From: Mytilus trossulus
Lineage: Eukaryota > Mollusca > Bivalvia > Mytilida > Mytilidae
Direction: 5' to 3'
Length of the DNA: 64,000 nucleotides
NCBI RefSeq assembly: GCF_036588685.1
Contig: NC_086386.1
Location: 18,372,931-18,436,930, forward strand
Positions 14,201 through 24,130 of this stretch are shown here, in pieces; the stretch's first letter is position 1, and each line of letters opens with the position of its first letter. Under the pieces are notes generated by a model, which was not told the origin of the DNA, did no database searches, and saw nothing but the letters and a program-made list of their open reading frames with translations. Made by a program: the position numbers and the translations under genes.

Positions 14201-17200
14201 TGCACATCACATGTTATTCCTTAAACAATTGCATTACTCAATAAAACTTTTCTTTCAAGATAACAAATGGTCCCACAATAAAGTGCACAGGTGAACTAAA
14301 TAAAAACATTATAAAATTTGTGTCAATAGCTAAAGAATGTAATTATAAGTATTGAATACTTCTTTTTGTAACTTCATTGGTTGTAAAAGCGTTGACTGTG
14401 CACACATTTTTAGAATGAAGCGCGGAAATAAAATGAACTTGGGTCAACGCTTTTACACCCTAATGAAGTTACAAAAAGAAGCATTCCATTCATAAATAAA
14501 TATGGTATAAAGAACTAACATTAAATGATGTGACTCCAACTCCACCTCGTCTGACATTCATTGAGCATACAAATGTCCACTTGTCACAGGCATGATCATA
14601 TCTCTCTACTGTGTCATAACATGTGGAGTCATCTAAACCTCCTACAGCATAGATAGCTCCTCCCATAGGGGCTAGGGCAATACCACGTCTGAAAGACAGA
14701 AAAGACATAAAGACAAATTTATACTTTTGCTTTGTAAATTAACATTTATGGTTCTTCGTTGTTTATTTTATGAAATATTTAAATGGTTATTTGGGAAAAA
14801 CATGCTGCGTTTGTTTGCACCTGTCCTAATTCAGGAACCTGATGTTCAGTGGTTCATAAGTGTTTCTTGCTTCTTCATATAGATACTGTTGGTTTTCTTG
14901 TTTGAATGGTTTTACACCAGTCATTTTTAGGCACTTCTTCTTGAATTTCTTTACATGTAAATTTTGCCAAAGTTTTAAGACAATAGATCATGACTGAACA
15001 GATGGTATAAATAATTTTCTTGTATGAAACCTTCCTTTTTTCACTGTTGTGATTGTACCATTATTATGATTATTGTATATAAATCCATCCATAAATCAAA
15101 TATTTCCTTATGTACAAAAATCTTACCTGGGAGTAGTCATTGCAGCAATGTTGTACCATTTGTTAGTTTTGGGGTCAAATACTTCCCCAGTATTCAAATG
15201 TTTAGTTCCATCATGTCCTCCCACAGAGTACAACAGACCTGTCAATCAAACAGTATGTACATTTAATATCTTGAAACCTATATATGGAAAGAGAGAAACT
15301 TGAACAATGTTTTATCTTTTATGTCCCTGTCTATAACAATTGCACAGTTTTCAAGGTAATAGACAATAATTGCATTTTACCCCTATGTTCTGTTTTTTAG
15401 TATTGATGACAATGGAGATGGGATCATTGGACAATGTTTTTTCTAACAAGGATTGGTGTGGTCAAGATTGGTTCCAATTGATCCAGCAGGTCCAGAGAAG
15501 ATCTGTTGTAAGGGTAAACATAAATTGATGTGATGCCAATATCGTAGCTCATGCTGGCTGTTTGGGACATAAAGTAATGTCTCTGAAGTGTGATGCCAGA
15601 GGTAAACATAATCAAAACTCCAAACCTTATTTAAATGTTGAAGAGCAAATAAAACAAAAAAAGACCAAAAGTAAAGTCAAATAGTTATCAAAGGTACCAG
15701 GATTATAATTGAGTTCGCCAGACGCCAAACCCTTACAGGGAATCGGAGCTATGTCATCTGGTCTCTGGTTTATAGTTGTATCATTGGCAATCATACCACA
15801 TCTTCTTATTTTTACATGTATAACTTATATAGATAAGTTTACTATAAATCTGTTCACCTCCTGTCCAGCAAACACCCACATGTCTCCTTCTGTTCATCAT
15901 CTCTGTGATACCAAACCATTTGTCATTTCTAGGATCATAACATTCTATACTCTTAAATGGATCTCCAGAAGCACCTCTGCCACCAACACAAAATAGAACA
16001 CCTGAAAAATAAATCTTTCAAGTCATAGCGTACATATACTAATTGTAATCAATGCCAATTCTTTTTTTTATTAGGCTTGACACTTTCAAGTTAACATGCT
16101 AAGGGAGAATAAAAAAAACTTTCTTTATTCACATTCCAAAATGGCACTCAGTTCTTATTAAATTACATGCTCTCCTACAATAAAAATAAAATTCCAATTA
16201 CATCCCTGCAATCATAAACTATATAAAATTTTATAACAAGAATTTGAAACGAGTGTAGTGTATAACTCCTACCTGCACAACTTTTCCTGGGTCTGGTCTG
16301 TTCTGAAGGTCTGACCTTGGATACCAGACTTGCCAAGGACATCTGGTAAGATTTAGCATCATCAAGTAAATCTCTACAATCTAAATCTTTCTTCACTAAT
16401 TCTTCACTGGCAACATTCTCCACAAGGTAAGTTGGACTCAACAACGCTAGTTTTATATGCGATAACAATTTGGACATATTATCTCTACGGCTTTCTGGAT
16501 CTTCTTTGACCCACTTAAGGACAGCTTCATAAACTTGTGTTTCATCTGTAACATTTAGGTCTTGAGATTTCACAAGACATTCAAGATGATTGAATGACAT
16601 GTCTTTGAATTCGTCAGTTTCAACAACATCATTGAAGTTGTCAAGAATGTAATGGTCCGCCATTTTCATTAGTTCTGCGTGATTGTGCTGTTCGGCAAAA
16701 TTGTGTACATCGATACAATTAGTAGGGTGAAGATGATTCTCCATGAACTGACAGCATGCTTCAATAACAGTATTTATCTGCAGTATGGAAGCAGCATACA
16801 GAATAGGCTGCACTGTTTCTATTGTAAATGTTATTTTCCCAGTATAGGCAAAATTTATAAGTTTTGACATTGCACTTTCCTCTATATCATGAATAGTGAC
16901 AACTTTTTGTCGACTTTCAGACATTTCTGACATAAACATGACTCTGAAGTACTCACTGACACATGATATCACAATTTTATGACATTTAAATTTCGTATCT
17001 CCAACTTTTAATTCTATATCAAACAAATCGCCATTTTTATAAAATTCTTGAAATGTTTTAAAACAAGACTTGTAGTGATGTTTGGCATCAAAATTTTGAG
17101 ACATTGCTGAGTCAGCAGCAAGATTTTCTGATGTGGCCATTTTGTTCAACCGCTTTGAGGGTGATCTGGAGACTGGCTTTGGTGGAATAGGTGGTACCAA

Positions 17201-17251
17201 CTTCTCAGAAAGACTGTCAATTCTCTTAGGTAAAGGTGGTTGCTCTGCCAT
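2170..17251 (-). CDS. KLHL8: Kelch-like protein 8 (BTB-BACK-Kelch), seven-exon gene span
   Basis: Predicted substrate adaptor of a CUL3 ubiquitin ligase: the BTB domain would bind CUL3 and dimerise, and the Kelch propeller would bind substrate. I assembled seven exons with consistent phases and good splice sites: 17251-16273, 16001-15858, 15238-15127, 14688-14520, 11682-11523, 2895-2694, 2293-2170. They total 1,890 nt, giving 629 residues plus stop, close to vertebrate KLHL8 (about 620). Order: proline-rich N-terminus, BTB (about residues 70-175), BACK (about 180-285), then six Kelch blades, several with the VGG-x-DG signature, ending in a CRAGAG motif as KLHL8 does. The best family match by recall is KLHL8, notably the CVGGRGASGDPF start of blade 1. 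The ATG at 17251 is used because the upstream in-frame codon at 17269 is TTG. Introns 5 and 6 hold most of the repeats. The 3' UTR probably lies below 2170. Confidence 0.9.
2694..2895 (-). CDS. KLHL8: KLHL8 exon 6: Kelch blades 5-6
   Basis: 202 nt exon, acceptor ATTTTTAG, donor GTTTGT, phase 1 in and phase 2 out. It encodes GGFDDSSPLNTCERYN, TNKWERMADMTCARGGVGV and then KVFAVGGHDGFNYLSSVEAYD. It lies 8.6 kb from exon 5 because of the repeat-rich intron. Confidence 0.92.
3005..3945. mobile_element. Pearl/Helentron-like element with ~160 bp tandem core (in KLHL8 intron 6)
   Basis: Five units of 160-164 bp are marked by the shared string ATTGTCCGAAGTGT at 3214, 3374, 3538, 3699 and 3859. The core is flanked by a left end with GCGCATAATACACCCG and a right end with a GGACGGACAGACGG run followed by ATAATACGTCCCGTCCCGGG. 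The ends are roughly inverted (CGCATAATAC against GTATTATGG / TATACGCCCG). A tandem core of about 160 bp between non-repeat ends is the architecture described for bivalve pearl elements. No coding capacity. Confidence 0.7.
4870..5015. repeat. Dispersed repeat containing TGGATCCGCCACT
   Basis: A G- and C-tract-rich short repeat ending in TGGATCCGCCACTAG. Its reverse-orientation relative starts near 60945 (GGCGGATCCAGAG). Confidence 0.45.
5105..5320. repeat. Degenerate ~45-50 bp tandem repeat, TTATTCTCTAATCTT units
   Basis: About five units, each with a CCC-T-run followed by TTCTCTAATCTT and an A/T stretch. Units are imperfect. No coding meaning apparent. Confidence 0.65.
5340..7420. other. 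KLHL8 intron 6 segment, AT-rich, no gene seen
   Basis: Intronic DNA without exon-like signals. A fragment of a dispersed mussel repeat lies near 5945-6060: it has the phrase AGAGCAGACAACAG followed by CACCAATGGGTCTTCA, shared with copies near 31093 and 51408. Confidence 0.5.
7425..8545. mobile_element. Tandem-core Helentron/pearl-like element, ~150-160 bp units
   Basis: At least five core units are recognised by TTTGGTGTATGGAA near 7854, 8016, 8171 and 8321, with diverged units before them. Each unit also has a CCTTGACCTCATTTT..ATGGTTCAGTGG block. The left end has the small hairpin TGCAACTTTTGTTGCA followed by GAAAGCTCTACAAAGAG and GATAGTGATC. The right end has GCGAGACATTTCAGCGTGTG. The left end matches, in reverse complement, the right end of the element at 54866-55508, so both belong to one superfamily. 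Confidence 0.7.
8546..11522. other. KLHL8 intron 6 segment with dispersed repeat fragments
   Basis: Two dispersed-repeat fragments are visible: about 8822-8890 (AAGAGACAACCCTATCAAAG type) and about 9290-9450 (GATTGCCAATGAGACAACTC type). The small ORFs here, such as 8904-9131 and 9967-10152, overlap repeats or low-complexity DNA. I see no exon. Confidence 0.5.
11523..11682 (-). CDS. KLHL8: KLHL8 exon 5: Kelch blade 4
   Basis: 160 nt exon, acceptor TTATTCAG, donor GTTTGT, phase 0 in and phase 1 out. It encodes HLYAVGGNDGTSSLDRCEKYD, the NKW position and the RAGAGLSV turn, then the first strand of the next blade (YVYVVG). Confidence 0.92.
11904..11947. repeat. Short perfect inverted repeat, 12 bp arms
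   Basis: Arms GCCTAATATTTT and AAAATATTAGGC separated by about 20 bp, in KLHL8 intron 4. Confidence 0.6.
11974..12124. repeat. Foldback/MITE-like inverted repeat, ~60 bp arms
   Basis: The left arm runs from about 11974 to 12040 and the right arm from 12065 to 12124. Reverse-complemented, they share GGTAGTTTCGTTTTT and ATATCATGTGGAATATCT, with small indels. The loop is about 24 bp. It lies in KLHL8 intron 4. Confidence 0.8.
12130..14350. other. KLHL8 intron 4 segment, no gene seen
   Basis: AT-rich intronic DNA. Short ORFs such as 12321-12611 and 13814-14128 on the minus strand show no recognisable domain. CCAGACGTCATAATTATTTG at about 12841 recurs, slightly altered, at 27572. Confidence 0.5.
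14354..14486. repeat. Near-perfect foldback element, 43-44 bp arms
   Basis: Left arm 14354-14396 and right arm 14443-14486 pair almost completely; shared core TTCTTTTTGTAACTTCATT, then TGTAAAAGCGTTGAC. The loop is about 46 bp. It ends 34 bp from the donor side of KLHL8 exon 4, so it would be transcribed in the pre-mRNA. Confidence 0.85.
14520..14688 (-). CDS. KLHL8: KLHL8 exon 4: Kelch blade 3
   Basis: 169 nt exon, acceptor TTTCAG and donor GTTAGT, ending in phase 0. It encodes RGIALAPMGG, IYAVGGLDDSTCYDTVERYD and the RRGGVGV turn. A strong inverted repeat lies just upstream of the donor-side intron, within 40 bp of the exon end. Confidence 0.93.
14820..15010 (-). repeat. Dispersed mussel repeat fragment
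   Basis: Contains ATGTTCAGTGGTT and TTGTTTGAATGGTTTTACAC, phrases shared with the copy at 52205-52480. It lies in KLHL8 intron 3. Confidence 0.5.
15127..15238 (-). CDS. KLHL8: KLHL8 exon 3: Kelch blade 2
   Basis: 112 nt exon with acceptor TTGACAG and donor GTAAGA. It encodes LYSVGGHDGTKHLN, a VFDPKTNKW segment and ends in AAMTTPR, where the last arginine codon is split with exon 4. Confidence 0.93.
15858..16001 (-). CDS. KLHL8: KLHL8 exon 2: Kelch blade 1
   Basis: 144 nt exon between a TTTTTCAG acceptor (next to 16001) and a GTGAAC donor (15857). Phase 1 in and phase 1 out. It encodes the blade with the CVGGRGASGDPF signature, SIECYDPRNDKW, and the RRRHVGV turn characteristic of KLHL8. Confidence 0.93.
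16273..17251 (-). CDS. KLHL8: KLHL8 exon 1: N-terminus, BTB and BACK domains
   Basis: 979 nt coding exon encoding 326 residues plus one base (phase 1 donor GTAGG at 16272). It starts MAEQPPLPKR, then a proline/serine-rich stretch. The BTB domain follows, with the typical D-x-x-L-K-V-G and C-H-K core and an AYTGKI-like helix. The BACK domain ends in KDLDCRDLLDDAK, the usual BACK ending that precedes blade 1. An open reading continuation past the donor lacks similarity and is intronic. Confidence 0.92.
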
Positions 17252-17679
17252 ATTGAGGTTGTCTACCAATTGTCTTATAGAGATTTGTAAACATTATATA
17301 TCTAGGCAAAGTGCTCCAATTTTTATAGCTGAAAGAGAAAAGAAAATTTTCAACTATTGTGTAAATATTTATCACATGTTGTAAAAACAATTATTATATA
17401 TATATATATACTCAGCCATGTATCCCCATCATTGCTGGTGATCCGATGGATACATCTGTTGTAGAGTTGTCACTGACTCAGACGAACTTATAAATATAAT
17501 GATTTTCTGTGACTGTATTTTGCATTAATTTGTAGGATCCTTAACTATAGATAATTTAGCTGATCTGTAACAATAACATCTCCATGCCTTATATATCATG
17601 TACTGTAGTACGAAACCAGATTAAAACTGACGCAAAAAGGTAACACACAGCCACCGAAAACTTTATTTTTGTGAAGACT

Positions 17680-17862
17680 AAGTGGTCGTGTGGTCTAGCG
17701 GGACGGCTACAGTGCAGGCGATTTGGTGCCCCGATATCTCAGAAGAATGGGTTCGAATCCCGGCAAGGGAAGGACAAAAAGTTTGCAAAAGCAAATTTAC
17801 AGATCTAACATTGTTGGGTTGATGTTTACACGAGTTTATAAATATATATATATATACATAAA
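17680..17862 (+). mobile_element. tRNA-derived SINE
   Basis: A Pol III-type head has an A-box-like stretch (TGGTCTAGCGGG, 17691-17702) and a perfect B box (GGTTCGAATCC, 17750-17760). It is followed by a non-tRNA body (AGATCTAACATTGTTGGGTT onward) and a short AT-repeat tail. The acceptor arms do not pair, so it is not a functional tRNA. It lies about 430 bp upstream of the KLHL8 start, in the opposite orientation. Confidence 0.7.
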
Positions 17863-18140
17863 TGATATAATAGCATGTGAAAACAAGTGTTGCATGCCAT
17901 ATACATGTATATGTTGATGAGATACATTTTAATATTTAATTTAACAAAATTAGATTTTCAACAAAAACAAGTTTATTTTATCAATACATGTAAAGCACTT
18001 AATCCTCCTAGATCTATAAAATTACATCATTCTCATTCAAAATAGCTTTAAAATATATATAGCAATAACTTCCCATTTAGTGCAAATTGGTACAGTTGTA
18101 TATTTCTCAGAATTAAGATTAGCTGATGGCTGTCGTTAAA

Positions 18141-20097
18141 AAACTAGAGGCTCTAAAGAGCCGGTGTCGCTCACCTTGGTCTATGTGCAAGTAAACAGAG
18201 GAAGCAGATGGATTCATGACAAAATTGTGTTTTGGTGATGGTGACATGTTTGTTCATCTCAGAGTCAGAGCTCAGACATAAACAAGTCTATTTTTGTTTT
18301 TGACTTAAATAAGTCGAAACATGTATTTATGTTAAAAATGTAGTTTCAGTTTTAGACTTATCTGAGTCAGAAAATGACAGACTTGTTTAGGTCTATTTAT
18401 GTTGGTGAAAAAACTTAATGTTACTTTGTGGCCAAACTACACCACCTATGACAGCAAAAACCTGTATGAGAGTTCGCAAGGACTTGAGCTATCTATATTT
18501 AATTATCTAATTGAACATCCTTACTAAACACAGATGTTTTACCTCATTTAGTGTGATTCCAGGTGGTTGCATTGTAAGGTTAATTAACATTATCTCCGAT
18601 TTTTTACACTCTCATTCATATTTTTCTTTAGAAGACAAAGCGTTGTCATTATTTGATTTAGATGCATGACCTCCTTATAAATATGCGTGGGTCTTGAAGA
18701 TTACCAATTTTGAACACTTATTGACTTGTAAGAGTCGAGATTCGCAACTTTTTGATTCTGGTCAATTATTTCTTGTTTAACAATATTGGACTTATTCAAG
18801 TCGTATTTTGTCCTCCATTAAAGGGAGACAAATCCTAAAACTTACAAATTTAGACCTCTATGAGTCAAAAGCAGATTCAGACTTATTTATGTCTGAGCTC
18901 TGACTGTCAGATTTAACATTCTTGCTGCTTACAATTATCACTATCTATAATGAACTTGGCCCAGTAGTTTCTCTGGAAAATGTTACTGGTAGTAAAATTT
19001 ACCAAATTTTATGAAAAATGGTTAAAAATTGACTATAAAGGACAATAACTCCTTAGGGGGTCACCTGACTATTTTGGTCATGTTGACTGATTTGTAAATC
19101 TTACTTTGCTGAACATTATTGATGTTTACAGTTTATCTCTATCTATAATAATATTCAAGATAATAACCCAAAAAACAGCAAAATTTCCTTAAAATTACCA
19201 ATTCAGGGGCAGCAACCTAACAATGGGTTGTCCGATTCATCTGCAAATTTCAGGGCAGATAGATCTTGACCTGATCAACAATTTTACCACATGTCAGATT
19301 TGCTCTAAATGCTTTGGTTTTTGAGTTATAAGCCAAAAACTGCATTTTACCCCTATGTTCTATTTTTAGTCATGGCCGCCATCTTGGTTGGTTTGGCGGG
19401 TCACGCCACACATTTTTTAAACTAGATACACCAAAGATGTTTGTGGCCGATTTAGGATTAATTTGGCCCAGCAGTTTCAGAGGAGAAGATTTTTGTAAAA
19501 GATATATAAAATTTACGAAAAATGGTTAAAAATTTACTTTAAAGGGCAAAAACTCCTAAAGGGGTCAACTGACCATTTTGGTCATGTTGACTTATTTGTA
19601 AATCTTACTTTGCTGAACGTTATTGCTGTTTACAGTTTATCTCTATGTATAATAATATTCAAGATAATAACCAAAAACAGCAAAATTTCCTTAAAATTAC
19701 CAATTCAGGGGCAGCAACCTAACAATGGGTTGTCCGATTCATCTGAAAATTTTAAAGCAGATAGATCTTGACCTGATTATCAATTATACCTCGTGTCAGA
19801 TTTGCTCTAAATGCTTTGGTTTTTGAGTTATAAGCCGAAAACTGCATTTTACCCCTATGTTCTATTTTTAGCCATGGCGGCCATCTTGGTTGGTTTGGCG
19901 GGTCACGCCACACATTTTTTAAACTAGATACCCCAATGATGATTGTGGCCAAGTTTGGATTAATTTGGCCCAGTAGTTTCAGAGGAGAAGATTTTTGTAA
20001 AAGTTAACGACGACGGACGACCACGACGGATGACGCCGGACGACGGACGCCAAGTAATGAGAAAAGCTCACTTGGCCCTTTGGGCCAGGTGAGCTAA
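18141..20097. mobile_element. Helitron/Helentron-like non-autonomous element with duplicated ~500 bp core
   Basis: The left end has a perfect hairpin GGCTCTAAAGAGCC (18149-18162) then GTGTCGCTCACCT. The right end has a strong hairpin of GCTCACTTGGCCC, TTT and its complement (20066-20094). GCTCACCT at the left and AGGTGAGC at the right are inverted. A core of about 502 bp is present twice (for example TGCATTTTACCCCTATGTTC near 19341 and 19842). A right-end segment rich in GACGACGGACG precedes the final hairpin. No ORF. Another element (18263-18905) is inserted in its left part. Confidence 0.65.
18263..18905. mobile_element. MITE-like element with eight internal GACTT..AAGTC palindromes, copy 1
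   Basis: Ends AGTCAGAGCTCAGACATAAA and its inverse. Inside are eight related 14 bp imperfect palindromes at 18275, 18302, 18355, 18380, 18723, 18789, 18853 and 18880, four near each end. It interrupts the Helitron-like repeat at 18141-20097, so it is younger than that repeat. A target duplication could not be fixed. Confidence 0.8.
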
Positions 20098-21714
20098 AAT
20101 AGTCTCTGGCATTGCTATTAACCCATATACCCTGCGTTGCTATTCATTTCCCCAGGAATTTCATATAAGTTTTCCTTAGTTTGGTGGTTGTTTTCAGTGA
20201 AAAAATTGAATTCTGCAGATTAATCATGATGTCTGTAACTTTTAAAATGTGTAAGCCACTTCCCATTCATGTTTAGTAAATTGAGCATAGTCAGTCAGGG
20301 TACTTATTGAAATAAGTAATTTTAGCTGCAAATTCTATTGAAGTTGAAAAATTGCTATAAAAATGGCATTACATAATGAACTGATATTTTCTTCACAGAT
20401 TTTTCCCAGTAGTCATATATGGTATTGGGAGTAAATTTCTTGTCAAATTCAAGGTTTCATCTAATAGATTATGTAATAAAATTCTATTGTTGTAATCAAA
20501 ATTTCACTGTTTCGGGGTGTTAAAGTTAGTGGGGTTATTATAATAATGTTGTTTAAAGAAGTGATTTTTTGGAAGGAAATTGTCTGATTATAATTGAGGT
20601 ATGATACTTTTAAATACAAGTGATTTTTAAGTCATTTGTGACATTACCTGACATGAATCAACAGAGATGTTGGTTCTGGTAATTTTACTAACATAATTAG
20701 TCACTGGATGATTAGTATTCTATATTTTAAGCTATAATAAAATTAAATCATTTAGTTTAGTAATTAATTTTTACTACTTGAATTTGTGATTATTAGAGAA
20801 AGACAACTCTTCACTTCCAACCTTTATGGACATATACATGTAATTTTACTTGAATCAGTGATTTAGAAAGTCACTCATTTAACAATGTTTAAGTTAGTCC
20901 CTAACTTCAATGAAAGAAATTACTAGATCAGTTTACTAGTTACCCACATCATTTAATTGTCTATGACATTAGACTTGCAAAATTGAGCATCACTTTTATT
21001 ATTTGATTCTAATTTCTCAGTATCCATTGGTACATGTATCTTGTAATGATTACAAACTTCTTATATTTGACAACCATGTATTTCAATTTTTAAACTAAAC
21101 TTTATTTAATAATAATGCTCAAAACATTTACATGTAGCTACAAATTTGAATAATTTATGATTCTCAGTCTTGGATTAAAATGTCTTATCTTTGACTACCT
21201 ATCATGCCTATAGTTTGTCTTATCTTTGACTACCTATCATGCCTATAGTTCTACCAAATAATAACCAAAGGCCCCTTCCCCTGTGAAAAATATATCAAAT
21301 TTCCTAATTTTAATCTTTTTCAAATAATATAAAAATGTTTGCTTTCAAAATTCACTTTTCACTGTATATGTCTGCTCAAATTTACATACAAAAATTTTCA
21401 AATTCAAACTTAGATCTTGGATAAAGTTGTCTAAATTCATACCTGTAGATCTATATGATTTTTTTACACCCTTCAGAACCCGATTCACCATTCAGCTTTT
21501 GTCTTAGGGCGCACTCAAATATATTTGTATTACAGGGTGTTAAAGTTAAAAATACCCATATTTAAAGATATATTATAAACATGAATAACATGCATTTTTG
21601 GGCCTTTTATAGCTGACTACTGGTATGCAGTATGGGCATTGCTCATTGTTGAAGTCCATACAGTGACATATAGTTAATAATTTCTGTGTCATTTGGTCAC
21701 TTGCAATTATGAAC
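20098..21714. other. Intergenic AT-rich DNA, no gene seen
   Basis: Only small features are visible. One is a short direct duplication of about 35 bp near 21182-21252 (TTGACTACCTATCATGCCTA occurs twice). Confidence 0.5.
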
Positions 21715-22370
21715 AGTCAGAGCTCAGACATAAATAAGTCTGAATCTGTTTTTGACTCATAGAGGTCTAAATTTGTAAGTTTTAGGATTTGTCTCCCTTT
21801 AATGTAAGACAAAATACGACTTGAATAAGTCCAATATTGTTAAACAAGAAATAATTGACCAGAATAAAAAAGTTGCAAATATCGACTCCTACAAGTCAAC
21901 GAGTGATCAAAATTGGTTAACTTCAAGACCCACGATTATTTATAAGGAGGTCATGCATCTAAATCAAATAATTACAACATTGAAAGCCAATGCTTTGTCT
22001 TCTAAAGAAAAATATGAATGAGAGTCTAAAAAATCGGAGATAATGATAATTAACCTTACAATGCAACCACCTGGAATCACACTTAATGAGGTAAAACATC
22101 TGTGTTTAGTAAGGATGTTCAATTAGATAATTACATATAGATAGCTCAAGTCCTTGTGGACTCTCATACAGGTTTTTGCTGTCATAGGTGGTGTAGTTTG
22201 GTCACAAAATAACATTACGTTTTTTCACCAACATAAATAGACTTAAACAAGTCTGTCATTTTCTGACTTAGATAAGTCTAAAATTGAAACTACATTTTTA
22301 TAATAAATACGTGTTTCGACTTATTTAAGTCAAAAACAAAATTCGACTTGTTTATGTCTGAGCTCTGACT
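21715..22370. mobile_element. MITE-like element with GACTT..AAGTC palindromes, copy 2 (inverted)
   Basis: This is the reverse complement of the element at 18263-18905 over its whole length, with scattered differences. The ends are again AGTCAGAGCTCAGACATAAA and its inverse. The 66-codon open frame at 21821-22021 lies inside it and is not a gene. Confidence 0.8.
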
Positions 22371-22979
22371 GATGAAGTTGTCAGCTATGCAAGGAAAGAT
22401 GTCCATAGGACATATATCAACCATACTTCAAAAAGACATAATGCCATACATTATCATGTTTATGAAGACACTTTTTTTGTTTACAAAATAAATTTTATAT
22501 ATTAAGTTTTTTTTTAATTTACCTGTAGACAATGGTAGATAGTTATTATCATGATTAACATATGAGGGGGGATAGGATCTTTATCGATACTCCAGGATAG
22601 GGTGTTTTAAAGCTTGTAATTTTGGGATTGTGCCTTACAGGATCTGGGAATTCTTTTTTCCAATTTCAGGATGTCGGGTTTTCAATTTATTTAAATTCTG
22701 GACCTCGTGATTTTGTGTTTTTAAATACATGAAATATATAGTACTATATTTACATTGTTTGTCATGTTATTACTTCTTATAAACCTAGTTGCATGATTTG
22801 TTATAAATGTGAGAGGATAGCTTCCCTTAGAAAATTTAGTAGATACTTAGTCAGCGGTAAGCAGTTGACAGGTTGAGCTAAGGAAGTACTTCTTTAGCTC
22901 AGTTGGTTAACACGCTGCCTTGTAACACACTTACACAGAGGTCCTAGTGGAGATGAGCAATTTTGTAATGAAATTCATG

Positions 22980-23880
22980 CTCTCTGGTTACATATCTATA
23001 ATACTAAAATTACGAGGTCCAATTTGTCAGCCGTCATCATGTGAGTATGACGAATCAAAGAATTCAACTTTATATATATAACTAATATAGTACAAAGGTG
23101 TAGATTGAAAATTATACCCCTCCAGGCCCTTTCGTTTTCCACGTAATTAATATTGTCAATAATTAAGAAGTTCCGGGTTGAGTCCCATACCGATACCAAT
23201 AGTATATTCACCTGTTACTGATTACCTTATCTGTACGTTCCTCATCTGACAGGCGCACCACCAAACGGTGTATTCAGGATTAATATGCTATTTAGTATTA
23301 CACAGGTCATAATCACAGGGTTGACACTACTTAATTGTCAAATTGTTACCTATTGTAGTATTTTAATCAGTAACAGGGACTAAACGTGGGAATTTCAAGC
23401 TAGGAGCCCAGACCAGATATTTCACAATTAGTTTCTATATGTTCAACTGAAATTTAACTGAAAGTTTAGGGTCCCAGCTCAAAATCTAGGAGCCATGGGC
23501 GACTGGGCCCCCTTTAAGTTTTGTCCCTGAGTAAGACTTTCTAAGATAACAATACGAATACTAAAAATCTGGACTAAAAATAAGGCGTATAGGTACAGTT
23601 TTCAATTTGTTAACGGACATGACGTAAAACAGCGAATCAAAGATTTCAACTTTATTTATAACTAATATAGGACAATGCTGTTGATTAAAGCATACTTCAT
23701 TCCAGGACCTTTTGTTTTCAAAATGATTAATATTTATACCAATAACTGATAAGTTCCAGTTCGACGGGTTCAAACAGAAAAATTTGAAAGCAGAGAAAAC
23801 TGTGTATCTTATAATCGCCATGACTTTATCAAATGACAATACATGTACTAATACTAAAATAAGGCTTGCACATAGTTATA
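22980..23880. repeat. Two diverged direct copies of a ~200 bp dispersed repeat
   Basis: Segments near 23040-23200 and 23630-23780 share GAATCAAAGA, TTCAACTTTAT and ATAACTAATATAG blocks and a CCAGGNCCTTT block in the same order. Short minus-strand ORFs over them (22996-23211, 23561-23839) reflect this repeat. Confidence 0.55.
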
Positions 23881-23930
23881 TACTTTAATTTAGTCACGGA
23901 CCCGCGATATCACAGGTGTGTTCTAGTATA

Positions 23931-24050
23931 CTAAAAGATGCCAAATTACAGTTATTTTTTTATTATTAGGACTAGATGGTAGCACCCACTACTTATGACT
24001 AAAAGATGCAAAATCACAGTATTTTTTTTTATTTGGACTAGAGATGGTAA
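23931..24050 (+). promoter_or_regulatory. Two tandem 5' monomers of the retrotransposon
   Basis: CTAAAAGATGC..AAAT-ACAGT..ATTT..GGACTAGA recurs with a 68 bp offset just before the LINE coding region. Repeated 5' monomers act as promoters in some LINEs; a promoter role here is inference. Confidence 0.45.
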
Positions 24051-24130
24051 ATAGGCAGCCGATAAAAGGGAAGATTGTTGTAGATCAGAACATCTTTTTT
24101 GGTTCAATAGGTCTGTGATTAGTACAAATA

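Noticed and set aside
21821..22021. 66-codon plus-strand ORF
   Set aside because: It lies entirely within the inverted-repeat element at 21715-22370, and the other copy does not preserve the frame.
22895..22960. tRNA-like stretch (CTTTAGCTCAGTTGGTTAAC)
   Set aside because: It has a good A-box-like segment but no proper B box, and no acceptor or T-arm pairing. At most a decayed tRNA-derived repeat.
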